From Centroberyx gerrardi (taxonomy: Eukaryota > Chordata > Actinopteri > Beryciformes > Berycidae), in NCBI RefSeq assembly GCF_048128805.1, contig NC_136013.1, positions 900,126 to 964,125 on the forward strand: a stretch of DNA of 64,000 nt, read 5' to 3'. This document shows positions 56,401-64,000 of this stretch, in pieces. Under the pieces are notes generated by a model, which ran no database searches, was not told where the DNA came from, and was given only the letters and a program-made list of their open reading frames with translations. Each line of letters starts with the position of its first letter. Position 1 is the first letter of the stretch. The position numbers and the translations under genes were made by a program.

Positions 56401-59400
56401 GCAGTTACAACTCATTCCCTCTCAATGACCCAGTATATGTCAATAATAATAAGTTTCAGTGTGATTTCCTACTGGACCTGTACTCCCATGTGAAGGACTA
56501 TGAGACTCTAACAGGCAGGAGTGTCCTTCCAGCATTACAGTCAGTTTACCAGTCAGCTCCTGCAGTCTGGTCCATCAGGCTCTCAAAGAGAAAGGCCTCC
56601 CTCCTCCTGGAAGTGCTGAAACTCCAATCAGAAAAGAAACCAGTGAAGCTGACAGGCTGGTCAGATGAAGAGAGTGAAGTGTGGAGTTTCCTACAATGTC
56701 TGCCTCACATCTCACAGCTCAGGTACTTCAGATAGTTGAGGTTTGTCAAAAAATGCAGCACATAAACACTAAATGCTTAATAATAGATGAATAATATTCT
56801 TCAGCTAAGTACATTTTCAGCAACATAGTTATTTAATATGGATAGTTTATATGACATCATGACAGCTAATGATACAGATAGTAATATACTGAATTCATCG
56901 TACTTTATGTGGTTGCTCTTAATTTTACCTTTTGATTCCTGATCTTTGATTAAACAGTATCCATATTCTCCAATAGATAATGTTAGACATTGCACATACA
57001 GCGGTGTGCAATACATCATCTATTGCGTCATGTATTCCTCTAACTATAACACGGCTCATTTGACATTTCATTCCATAATGTCCTGTTTTAGCTGTGATCC
57101 AGGGTTCTTCCAGCATGTGTGTGAATCCATCTGTGTGAGATCCAGAGAGGAGACCCAGCAGCTGGCCTCTCTCCTCCAGCTCCTGGGTTTCACCCTGGTG
57201 TTAACAGGAGAGTTACCCAGGAAAACCTGCCGGTCTGTGGGGAGAGTTCTGGGACTCTGTGGCTCCAGTGTGGACCTCATCCTCACACCCAGCAAGATCT
57301 CTCTCAAAGGAGCCTCACTGCTTTTTAGACATACATCACAAATACACAGTCTCAGGTATGCTGCATTTATGTCATTATTACTCCTAATAACAATGTTTGT
57401 CCACTGTCAAAATCATATTGTGTTAAATCCATTAGAGGTGTATATCATTCCAGGATTGTGTTTTTTTTCTTTGATTTTCAGACTGTCTGCAGTAATGGCA
57501 TTGCTACTGTTTCGATTGGTCAGAACACGGAGAGTGGCCGGTCCAGTGGCCGCTGAAGAGCTTTCCCTTGTCCTGAAGACGAGCCAGCTGTCAGACAGAG
57601 TATTGTTGAGGGTTGTCAGTAGTGTGGCGTCCCTACTGAGATACTGGGCAGTCAGGTGTTTGGACCTGACCGAGTTCTCCATCCACGCTCACTTTCTCAT
57701 GACATTGCTACTTCACCATGATCCTCTTACGATCAAGTAAATCTCTTTGCTTTGCTGATCCATAAAAACATACACTAAATCATATACCATATAAATCCTT
57801 AATATTATTTTTCCTAAATATGTTCATTCATTTGTATTTGTCCTCTGATCTGTGACTTCCTCAGACTGTGTGCACAGCATTTTCAGCAGCTACTTGTCCT
57901 CATACATGAGATCCAGGACAAGGACTTGACTCAGTCTTTCTTGAGGAAGGTTGGTGGAGACCTGACCTCCTGCTCTCTGGACTGGGAAGTACTTCACTAT
58001 CTGCTGCAGCAGCCATCAACTCAGACCATCACTGTGGACTTGAGGAGGAACAGGATCTCAGAGACGAGAATCATAGATCTTCTTCCCTTTCTGGACAGGA
58101 TTCTATTTAAAAGGTGATAAAGCTTTATTTACTCTTCACTGGATAGAGAAATACATTTGATCCGATTTAATAATTTGATGTGCATTGTTATGCTTATCTT
58201 TCATCAGTAAACTGGCTTGTGTCTTACTTATGTGATAGAAAATGTTCTGTGTCTATTGGTGATAAGTTCTCTCCAACTGTTGCGCTTACATGTGGGGTGC
58301 CTCAGGGATCCATTCTTGGCCCCAATCTGTTTTCACTTTATATGCTTCCCCTGGGTCATTTAATCCAGCGTTATTTTCATGCTGACGACACTCAGCTGTA
58401 CCTGTCTATGAAATGCAATGATTTCAGTAGATTAGCCAATCCAACTGACTGTCTTGTAGCCATCAAGGACTGGATGTCTGACAATTTTCTTAAGCTTAAT
58501 GAAGAAATAACAGAAGTTCTTGTTATTGGTCCTGATAATATCCCCGGCAAAAAATAGGAAGCTCTTGGTTCCCTGGGATCCAACATCAAATCCTCCTCAA
58601 AAGATCTTGCTGTTATTTTTGATCCCCAAGAATTTTGCCTCACATACCAAGAAGCTTGTTCAATCCTGCTTTTTTCAGTTATATATAGCTAAAATCAGAC
58701 ATGTCCTGTCTTTGCAAGACAATGAGAAAATTATCCGTGCTTTTGTGTCATCACGGTCGTACTGCTGTAATGCCTTATTTACATGCCTCAGTCAAGCAGC
58801 TTTGGCTCGTCTTCAGTTGGTCCAAAACACAGCAGCCCGTCTTCTTACTACGACAAAACGCAGCGAGCACATTGCTCCAGCGCTCGCCTCTCTGCACTGG
58901 CTGCCTGTAAAGTTCAGGATTCATTTTTAAAATTCTTGTTATTACTTTCCAGGCTGTACATGGTGAAGCCTCAGAATACATCTCAGAATTGTTGTCATAT
59001 AATAATGTGAGGTCTCTTAGGTCCTCTAAACAGGCTGCTGGTTAAAGGCCAGGCTTAAACTGAAGGGGGGCGGTGCGTTCACTGTCCTCGCCCCAAAACT
59101 GTGGAACAGTCTTCCTCTTGACATCAGATTGTCTGACTCGCTGATCATTTTTAAAATACTATTCCCTTGCTTTCAGTTGCTCTTGAAGCTGTTATTTTCG
59201 CTGTTATTTTGTGTGATATGTGATCTTATGTTTTTAATTTTCGTTTTTATTGTGAAGCACTTTGTAACCTTGGTTTTAAAAGGTGTTATATAAATAAAGT
59301 AAAATAATAGTGTAAACAATTCCATGACTAATCAAACAAGCCCTTGTTATTGTAATGTAAATATCCAGCATGTTATGCTAAATATACTGTATACTTTCAG

Positions 59401-61273
59401 GCCCAGTCCCAGCTTGGTGTTGTCTGCCATCAGAGAGAGCTATAAAACACACACCAGTCACTGTATACCCTGTTTACTGAGGTCATTAGATCATGTGATC
59501 AACCTGACCTGCAGACAGCTGGACAGAGCGGACTGTGCTGCTCTGCTCTTCACCCTCCAGCACAGTGATGGAGTCAAACTCAAACTGCTGTGGACCTCCA
59601 TACCAACAGGGGGAACAGAGTCCATCCTGTTCACACTGGAGAAAGTCTCTCATCTCAGGTCAGATGTTAGTACTCATTTAGCAATGCTGAACCACTACTG
59701 TATGAATGTACAATGTTGAAAGGATCATTACTTAACCAATACACAGGATATGATATGACTAACCCTGGTGCTATTTAGGTAGAAACCAGCTGTACCTGTA
59801 CCTGTATGTCACTGGAGTTATCAGGTGGGCACCTCCCATCACAGATGTTTATCACCTCCAGAGGGATCAACAGTAGGTTCTGGCATCCCAGAACCGCCTG
59901 CCTTCACATCGGCTGGCAATATTAAACAGAACTACAGTCACCTTACTCTATCCAGTACTTTTACCTAGTTCTCAACATTACCCAACAATTCCTAAACTTG
60001 CTATGGGTCTCAAATATGTAGAATAATGGAATGGCTGACCCTGCAGGCTTGAAACATAAATATACATTGAATGCATCATGTATGGCGTCTTTTTGTCTTG
60101 TTTAGTTGTGTACCTGCCTACTTTATTGATTGTTGATGACTGAAATGGTAACATTTATCATATTTCTGCATCATTTTTCATACCAGTTTAGACAGGAATC
60201 TGCTGCTGAGGTTCCTCCACTGCTGCACTGCCTCTAAGGCCCAACAGGGGGCAGCAGCAGGTCTGCTCAGGACTCTGCAGCACAGACTGGATCTGTCCTG
60301 CTCCTCCTGTGTGGAGCTGTCGGAGCAGGAGCGAGGGGAGGCTCTGTGTCTGACCGCTGGAGACTGCAGGGCCATCTCCACTGTGCTGAGACACAGCAGC
60401 CAGGACACACAGCTCAACCTACGAGACTGTGAGGTGGAGGACAGTGGACTGGACCTGCTGTTTCCTGTCCTGGACAGAGTCCGCCTGAGGTGAGAGAGGA
60501 AAAACAACACATATCTTGGATTGCAATCATATTCAAGATTGATGCCTGTTTCAGCACCGTAACGTTCTGCTCTTTGCTCTGTTTCTCCCCTTCAGCAGCA
60601 GCAAAGCCCTCCTCCTCCAGCTGGTGTCCCTGGTCCCTGTGGGCAGTGAAAGGGACACAGCGAGGCGAGCAGAGTCCCTCTGTCGAGCCCTGGCCGGAGA
60701 GCTGGACCTCAGTGAGACCAGACTGGATCAGAGGGCCTGTGGAGCTGTGGCCCTGATACTGGAGCTTTCTGAAGGGCTGAAAGAGCTGGACCTCAGTCAC
60801 TGTCGACTCACTGACCGGCTGCTACAGACGCTGATCCCACACCTGCACAAAGCTCAAGTCCTGGAGTGAGTCCGCTAGAATGGAGATGCATTTGTATGTG
60901 CGTGTGTGTGGAAATCTGATTATAATCTAATAATATCTTTGTCTTTTATTGGTGTTATAGTCTGAGTCACAATAAGATCACTGATGCTCTGACTGACAGT
61001 TTACTCCAGCTGGTCTCCATCAACACCTCCATCCACACTGTGCGGTGAGCGTAAATGCACTCGTGTCTGAATGATTAATATATGAAATCTTTTGTATTGC
61101 CAGACTTGCAGAGAAATCATTTGTGAGTTTAGATGAGTAAACACTGTTACACATTATTCTGGCTGATGAAGTAACATTTGCTCTCTCTGCTCTGGCATCT
61201 TCTTAGAGTCTTCAGCAACAGCATCATGGACAGAACCCCCTTTCTGAAAGACAAACGCTTTGAAATGTGGTGA
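35018..61273 (+). CDS. Large CARD-NACHT-LRR NOD-like receptor (NLR) with tandem exon array
   Basis: A predicted cytosolic innate immune sensor. NLRs use an N-terminal signalling domain, a nucleotide-binding NACHT domain and a C-terminal sensor region. Coding exons: 35018-35408, 35602-37267, 38513-38731, 49610-50038, 50283-50753, 51240-51662, 51915-52358, 52845-53267, 53520-53963, 54208-54648, 54899-55339, 55584-56027, 56279-56722, 57092-57355, 57482-57736, 57865-58113, 59401-59658, 60187-60489, 60596-60865, 60961-61044, 61207-61273. Every join keeps frame and the total is 8,430 bases (about 2,809 residues plus stop), unusually long for an NLR. The CARD, basic linker and size suggest an NLRC5- or NLRC3-like fish protein, but I cannot assign an orthologue. 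Whether all array exons enter one mRNA is not visible from DNA. Confidence 0.82.
35602..37267 (+). CDS. NLR exon 2: basic linker and NACHT ATPase
   Basis: Residues about 131-686. A Lys-rich run ([17 protein letters not shown], about 186-204) resembles a nuclear localisation signal. NACHT follows: Walker [11 protein letters not shown] at about 231-240, Walker [10 protein letters not shown] with Asp about 310, sensor-1 IVMTCRP, and the winged-helix block [18 protein letters not shown]. The usual DGLDE of Walker B is DGVTD here, so the first of the two trailing acidic residues is lost. The donor is ambiguous: CAATG|GTGGGT (37267) gives the phase 2 that the next exon needs, while TGG|GTGAGC (37271) would give phase 0. 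Confidence 0.88.
37272..38512 (+). other. NLR intron 2, possible old LTR or SINE
   Basis: AT-rich intron. On the minus strand an AATAAA near 37621-37630 is followed by a GC-richer 'cagtgagcgagccttccaac' stretch, which could be part of a solo LTR, but I cannot find its ends. Confidence 0.4.
38513..38731 (+). CDS. NLR exon 3: LRR-like unit
   Basis: 73 codons after [47 protein letters not shown] and [12 protein letters not shown], ending CTCAG|GTATGT. It is phase 2 on both sides and ends in the same 'xxLR' manner as the later exons, so it fits as the first sensor-region exon. It is divergent from the array. Confidence 0.7.
39145..39575 (+). repeat. BEL-2 5' LTR
   Basis: Starts tgttgtagccaattttgatg and ends gttcgattgcca. 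It has two extra bases in the 'gttgttgttg' run compared with the 3' copy. Confidence 0.94.
39869..42264 (+). pseudogene. BEL-2 gag, one frameshift
   Basis: The first part (39869-40666) begins [14 protein letters not shown], with helical and acidic [14 protein letters not shown] stretches. It stops after GSDVQS, where a short tandem duplication (gatgtacagagct twice) has disturbed the frame. The second part (40831-42264) has [34 protein letters not shown] and cysteine-rich knuckles [13 protein letters not shown] and [14 protein letters not shown]. It would form the particle core of the element. Confidence 0.85.
42186..45578 (+). pseudogene. BEL-2 pol: protease, RT, RNase H, integrase N-half
   Basis: An 1,130-codon frame shifted by one base from gag. 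Protease motif [16 protein letters not shown] blocks [33 protein letters not shown] and catalytic [10 protein letters not shown]; RNase [19 protein letters not shown] and [14 protein letters not shown]; then integrase zinc-binding [10 protein letters not shown] ... CVVCRRY and the first catalytic Asp in [10 protein letters not shown]. The frame is lost near 45505. Confidence 0.9.
45479..46228 (+). pseudogene. BEL-2 integrase C-half, frameshifted
   Basis: Continues the integrase in another frame: [15 protein letters not shown] carries the second catalytic Asp, [11 protein letters not shown] the Glu, and the C-terminal domain includes [20 protein letters not shown]. It ends at LLQEAD, close to the PPT. 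Confidence 0.88.
46402..46830 (+). repeat. BEL-2 3' LTR
   Basis: Near-identical to the 5' copy; it starts directly after the purine-rich aattaggggccggtg. Confidence 0.94.
46831..47370. other. NLR intron 3 segment, unassigned
   Basis: AT-rich intronic DNA with a duplicated 'cactagggtca' motif near 46845-46880. Nothing coding is seen. Confidence 0.4.
47371..48040. mobile_element. Fold-back (long inverted repeat) DNA element, interrupted
   Basis: It begins at TTAA followed by aggaatagttcacccaaaaa, the start of a very common fish DNA-transposon family with TTAA targets. Bases 47571-47676 and the reverse complement of 47773-48040 match closely: 'ctccatgcagctcgtccagc' pairs with 'gctggacgagctgcatggag', and 'ctgttttaaaccaa' with 'ttggtttaaaacag'. 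The right arm has about 155 extra bases and its outer end is lost where a LINE tail begins. Confidence 0.65.
48041..49190 (-). mobile_element. 5'-truncated L2-type LINE (minus strand)
   Basis: Its 3' end (AATAATAAT tail and 'gaaaagcgctatacaagtcta' on the minus strand) faces 48041. Coding remnants read leftwards: a frameshifted VPQG..VLGP block near 49175, [16 protein letters not shown] sequence, [71 protein letters not shown] and [20 protein letters not shown]. It holds only the RT C-terminal half and is dead. Confidence 0.88.
49191..49609 (+). other. NLR intron 3, 3' end
   Basis: No feature beyond the splice acceptor 'gtcagtttcag' at 49609. Confidence 0.5.
49610..50038 (+). CDS. NLR array exon B1
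   Basis: 143 codons, phase 2-2: [54 protein letters not shown], then the shared 3' half from [20 protein letters not shown] to CLPHISQLR. The 5' half differs from the other B exons while the 3' half is nearly identical to all array exons. Confidence 0.85.
50283..50753 (+). CDS. NLR array exon A1
   Basis: 157 codons, the longest array exon: [40 protein letters not shown], then a loop [18 protein letters not shown] encoded by a GAT repeat, [20 protein letters not shown] and the shared 3' half. Its donor is GTGATG. Confidence 0.87.
51240..51662 (+). CDS. NLR array exon B2
   Basis: 141 codons after [69 protein letters not shown] and the shared 3' half. An earlier TTTCAG at about 51192 is not used because it breaks the frame. 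Confidence 0.86.
51915..52358 (+). CDS. NLR array exon A2
   Basis: 148 codons. Variable loop [12 protein letters not shown]. Donor GTGATG, followed by an intron nearly identical to the one after A1. Confidence 0.87.
52845..53267 (+). CDS. NLR array exon B3
   Basis: 141 codons, nearly identical to B2, with [15 protein letters not shown] instead of [15 protein letters not shown]. The B3-A3 pair repeats B2-A2 at 1,605 bases. Confidence 0.87.
53520..53963 (+). CDS. NLR array exon A3
   Basis: 148 codons. Variable loop [12 protein letters not shown]. The LRR-like end reads [16 protein letters not shown], where other copies have LTG. Confidence 0.87.
54208..54648 (+). CDS. NLR array exon A4
   Basis: 147 codons. 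Starts [12 protein letters not shown], like A6 only. Variable loop [11 protein letters not shown]. It has INLSKRKAS where others have IRLSERKAS. Confidence 0.87.
54899..55339 (+). CDS. NLR array exon A5
   Basis: 147 codons. Variable loop [11 protein letters not shown]. It has [16 protein letters not shown], where others have [16 protein letters not shown]. Confidence 0.87.
55584..56027 (+). CDS. NLR array exon A6
   Basis: 148 codons. Starts [12 protein letters not shown] like A4, 1,376 bases earlier. Variable loop [12 protein letters not shown], with PRND before it instead of PLND. Confidence 0.87.
56279..56722 (+). CDS. NLR array exon A7
   Basis: 148 codons, last of the array: [20 protein letters not shown] and variable loop [12 protein letters not shown]. 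Its donor is AG|GTACTT and the following intron is unrelated to the array introns. Confidence 0.87.
56723..57091 (+). other. NLR intron between array and C-terminal exons
   Basis: Unique AT-rich intron; it ends at the weak acceptor 'cctgttttag'. Confidence 0.55.
57092..57355 (+). CDS. NLR C-terminal exon 1
   Basis: 88 codons, phase 2-2: [40 protein letters not shown] and [20 protein letters not shown] ending IHSLR. Two LRR-like strand-helix units can be seen. Confidence 0.83.
57482..57736 (+). CDS. NLR C-terminal exon 2
   Basis: 85 codons: [40 protein letters not shown] and [20 protein letters not shown]. The donor AA|GTAAAT keeps phase 2. LRR-like. Confidence 0.8.
57865..58113 (+). CDS. 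NLR C-terminal exon 3
   Basis: 83 codons: [40 protein letters not shown] and a clear LRR strand [20 protein letters not shown]. Confidence 0.84.
58190..59310 (+). mobile_element. 5'-truncated L2/Rex1-type LINE in an NLR intron
   Basis: Remnants [55 protein letters not shown] and [12 protein letters not shown] lead to [20 protein letters not shown] and [13 protein letters not shown], with frameshifts. It ends with 'gcactttgtaacc...ggtgttatataaataaag'. The catalytic YADD is HADD here. Only the RT C-terminal part is present. Confidence 0.87.
59401..59658 (+). CDS. NLR C-terminal exon 4
   Basis: 86 codons after [47 protein letters not shown] and [23 protein letters not shown]-like, phase 2-2. 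Confidence 0.83.
59659..60186 (+). other. NLR intron, no feature seen
   Basis: Unique intron sequence between two well-supported exons. Confidence 0.5.
60187..60489 (+). CDS. NLR C-terminal exon 5
   Basis: 101 codons: [40 protein letters not shown] and an [25 protein letters not shown]-richer than earlier exons. Confidence 0.85.
60596..60865 (+). CDS. NLR C-terminal exon 6
   Basis: 90 codons: [40 protein letters not shown] and a canonical [23 protein letters not shown]. The acceptor lies in a CAGCAGCAG run, so the start could shift by 3 or 6 bases without changing frame. Confidence 0.85.
60961..61044 (+). CDS. NLR C-terminal exon 7
   Basis: 28 codons, exactly one [23 protein letters not shown] then INTSIHTVR. 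The 84-base, phase-2 single-LRR exon is typical of NLR genes. Confidence 0.88.
61207..61273 (+). CDS. NLR last coding exon
   Basis: 22 codons and stop: [20 protein letters not shown] then MW and TGA. The short 'DKRFEMW' ending is like those I know from fish NLR-family proteins. The acceptor is ATCTTCTTAG. Confidence 0.85.
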
Positions 61274-63060
61274 ACCAATCATCAGCAGTCTGTGGTCCAA
61301 GCAAAGGAAGTGGAGAAACGGGCCAAAATGCTCTAATACGTCATAATTATGGAGCAATTGTAAAACTTGAAGTTTTAGTCTAAACTTGTGACAGCTACAT
61401 GGCTGCGTAACACAATACACACAACTATTTGTGGCTGCCAACACTGTGATTATTTTGTACTTTTTTCTCATTTAAATGTTGCAGTGTAATGGTACTCTGA
61501 AAAACATTTATCTTACAGTAGTATATCATGGATTTTTATTTTTTAATTCTTAGTGTATATATTTTAATCCTAGTCACACACCTGTAGAGTGTTTATATGA
61601 ATAAACAAGTATATTTTATGTAAATGTAGCCAGGTGGTACATTTGATGTAATTTTCCACTGAGGGTTAAAAGAGTTTATTTCTGGTTTAACTATTAACAT
61701 GTATTTACAGTTTGTTGTTTTCTTTAAATTAGAATGTTTTAATTACATAAGAGAAATGTACATAAGATAGTTTGCTGACAGAGGGTCCATTTTGAGTTTA
61801 TTATTTGGACACTAGGTGGCAGTGTCACGAGTCACTTTTGTTATTCTGCCATGGTTCTTTATTGTTTTGGCGCAACCTGGAGATCTGCATGGTGGACGAT
61901 GCTGGGATGCATTGTGTAAAAGAAATCTGTAACTATTGTAACATCTTGTTAAAACATTCATGTATAAAGGTAAATAACTATGTTTGTTACCGTATTTTAA
62001 CTGGATGGTACGTTTTAGACGAGACTGATGTCAGATGTCTTGGATAATGCTGGAGCAGCTGACCAGTGTGTTCCCATGTGCATGGCAAGGTACAGTCAGT
62101 GTGCACAAAGCCTCATGCTGTTGTACTCGGTCATTGGTGAAATGGAACAGCTGCTTATTGCACTCTAATTTTATTTTATTTAGACATCAGTGTTTGGGAT
62201 GTAAGTGTTCTCTAAATCAGATGGTGTGTTCCAGAGTAATTAACCTACTGTGGGTTTATATGCATATTTACTTTGTGGAATTTTGTTTTATTTGAGTAGC
62301 ATAAGCAAACTGCCATGTTTTTGGTAGTAACTTTTAGTATTTTTGTACCTGTGATTTTGAAACAGTAATCCTGGAAGCTATACTGCTGTAGTTACATTTT
62401 TGATGAAACATCTGTTAAATCTGGTACAGGTGGAGATCCATTTCTGCCCTCTTCCCAAAACCTACGTTGCACCTCTACAGCAACATTTCAAAAATAAAAG
62501 AAGCCCAAAGAAGTAATTGTGTTGTGTGGTACTCAATTCCACGGGCTGCACAGAAGTGATATATCCATGTGTAATTTACCTTTGTGCATTCACAGGTGAT
62601 GTCTGCAATAGTATTGTACAGTATGTTGTTAAATAGAAAATGGAAAAATAAGTAAAATAAGCGTCCGAAATAAATAACACAAGATAACTAGTTTTACATT
62701 TGTAGAAGTTATTAGCCATACACACTGCAGTCATTTTGTTGTTGTCTTTTCACAAAGTAATCTACGCTGCTGTAGTTACTTATGTATGTACACAGCCGAA
62801 TTAAGACATCAGCACTCACACAACGATCTTGACTTTTCAAGCTAGCAGCAAAGAATATTAACAAATGCAGAGCGGGAAACATAATGCACGTTGTATGCGC
62901 ATGTCACTTGTGAAACTACCTTTCACACTCACGGTTCTCATTATCTAACATCAACTAAACTATATCAATTTCACATGTACTGTTTAACAACCAATTCAAC
63001 AACGACTCGTACCAAATCATTCTCATAACTTACTTAACACGACTTATGCTGAACAAAGAA
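61274..63060 (+). other. NLR 3' UTR and intergenic DNA
   Basis: AT-rich, with stops in all frames. I see no further exon, RNA gene or transposon that I can name. Confidence 0.5.
61600..61605 (+). other. Candidate poly(A) signal of the NLR gene
   Basis: AATAAA about 330 bases after the stop codon, the first good hexamer downstream. Confidence 0.55.
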
Positions 63061-63260
63061 TGTCGCACGGCATTCTGGGAAACATGGCACTAGCACCGCG
63101 GGACGCCACAGTATAGCTATATGTATAGAGATATAACACTAGAGAGGACATGACGTCACAGACTGCGGGATAACCGTCCGCCGTCTGACCTGGGTCCGGT
63201 TTACCTGGGTCCGGTTTACCTGGGTCCGGTTTACCAGCAACTACAACAGCTGTCTATGGG
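63060..63260. promoter_or_regulatory. Promoter-like segment of an unidentified gene
   Basis: A CpG-richer segment containing gcattctgggaa (63070-63081), half of the known ZNF143/STAF motif, a perfect CRE TGACGTCA at 63151-63158, and three 15-bp tandem repeats. These are common in housekeeping promoters. Direction and gene cannot be told. Confidence 0.45.
63188..63235. repeat. 15-bp tandem repeat, three copies
   Basis: acctgggtccggttt three times in perfect register, then acc. Confidence 0.95.
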
Positions 63261-64000
63261 AAGCAGCCACTGTTGTCCTGATCTGGATCAAACTGCTGCA
63301 CTAACAGGACCAGAGAGACCAGAGAAGCTGCATCACCTTCCACACGTCAGTAGAGTAGAAGATAGAGGCTGTTTTATATGCTAAATTTAACTGACACAAC
63401 TTAAAACACAACATTTCTGGCTAGTAGTAGCCAACAGACTGGAGTTGGGTTTGAAACAGTTTGTATGTGTTAGCTAGTTAGCTGTTAGATGTAATCTTTA
63501 CATGTCAGCTGTATGTTAGTTGGCTAGCTCTCTGCTGCCATACAAACACGTTGTTTCTGAGAACAATCAGCACACATCATTCAGCATTATGTCCAACCAG
63601 TGTTTATATTCTACTGTGGCAGGTCGCCGCCGTAAAGTCGCGACCCGCCATGCTAAACATACGTTGTATAGTGTTTTCTATAGTATTTGTATAGTACTCA
63701 GTAGCGGCACCGCTGATGAAAATGCGGCGATTTTTTGTTTTATTAATTGCAGGCTATTTCTGCCAAGACGCACCTTAATGATGGAAGTGACACATAGTGG
63801 CGCGTGGTGGCAGACAGAGAGGACGTTCATTTGCATATCTGTATAGGCTACTGTGGATTTTAAGTTGATTCAAGTGTAGAGATGTTTGTTTTTACTGTAG
63901 TAGCCTACTTGTTTACATGATGGCATCTATATAAATTATTTCTTTATGGATTGTAATCTTAATTGTAGGCTAAGATGTCATGCCAATAAAGTTAAAAAAA
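63261..64000. other. Unassigned end of window
   Basis: The 108-codon ORF at 63520-63846 has no recognisable domain. 'aggtcgccgccgtaaagtcg' near 63620 is CpG-rich. The window ends in 'aataaagttaaaaaaa', which looks like a poly(A)-bearing end of a processed copy or short retroelement. Confidence 0.35.

Larger units (their letters stand above)
49610..56722 (+). repeat. Tandem exon-intron array, ten units
   Basis: Exon order B1-A1-B2-A2-B3-A3-A4-A5-A6-A7. Three intron classes link them: Z (244 bp, after B1, A3 and A5), X (486 bp, after A1 and A2) and Y (250-252 bp, after B2, B3, A4 and A6). This shows two superimposed duplications, a 1,605-bp B-Y-A-X unit and a 1,376-bp A-Y-A-Z unit. Confidence 0.93.

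Overview
This window looks like teleost fish nuclear DNA, probably from a ray-finned fish with a compact, retroelement-rich genome. Both genes are split by introns with GT/AG borders. CA/GT microsatellites and minisatellites are abundant. The transposons (L2-type LINEs, BEL/Pao LTR elements, a hAT-like element) and the multi-exon NLR are typical of fish. No species can be named from sequence alone.

Layout. 1-2.3 kb: intergenic, rich in simple repeats. 2.3-12.2 kb: a complete 13-exon rcor1 gene (CoREST, REST corepressor 1) on the minus strand; every exon join was checked for phase and it gives a 455-residue protein. Its introns hold several minisatellites, one of about 2.7 kb. 12.2-14.5 kb: its 5' flank with a 67-bp minisatellite. 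14.5-18.4 kb: a decayed L2-type LINE. 19.4-21.2 kb: a non-autonomous hAT-like element with a perfect 8-bp target duplication. 24.5-34.8 kb: a BEL/Pao retrotransposon on the minus strand (BEL-1) with a 3.8-kb LINE nested in its pol gene.

35.0-61.3 kb: one large NOD-like receptor (NLR) gene on the plus strand. It has a CARD exon, a basic linker plus NACHT exon, one LRR-like exon, a tandem array of ten nearly identical large exons (49.6-56.7 kb), then eight more exons in the LRR region and the stop codon. All joins are phase-consistent and predict about 2,809 residues. Its third intron holds a second BEL/Pao element (BEL-2, plus strand), a fold-back element and a truncated L2-type LINE; a later intron holds another truncated LINE. 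61.3-64 kb: 3' UTR, intergenic DNA and a promoter-like segment near 63.1 kb whose gene I cannot name.

The most interesting feature is the NLR exon array. Seven 'A' and three 'B' exons, all phase 2-2, have almost identical 3' halves, even in a B exon whose 5' half is divergent. The A copies are nearly uniform except for one short acidic loop that differs in every copy and is partly built from GAT repeats. The introns show two layers of duplication (1,605-bp and 1,376-bp units). This suggests repeated segmental duplication and gene conversion that homogenise the scaffold while one surface-like loop diversifies, in a cytosolic immune sensor. rcor1 and the NLR are not expected to act together; they are simply neighbours separated by retroelements.
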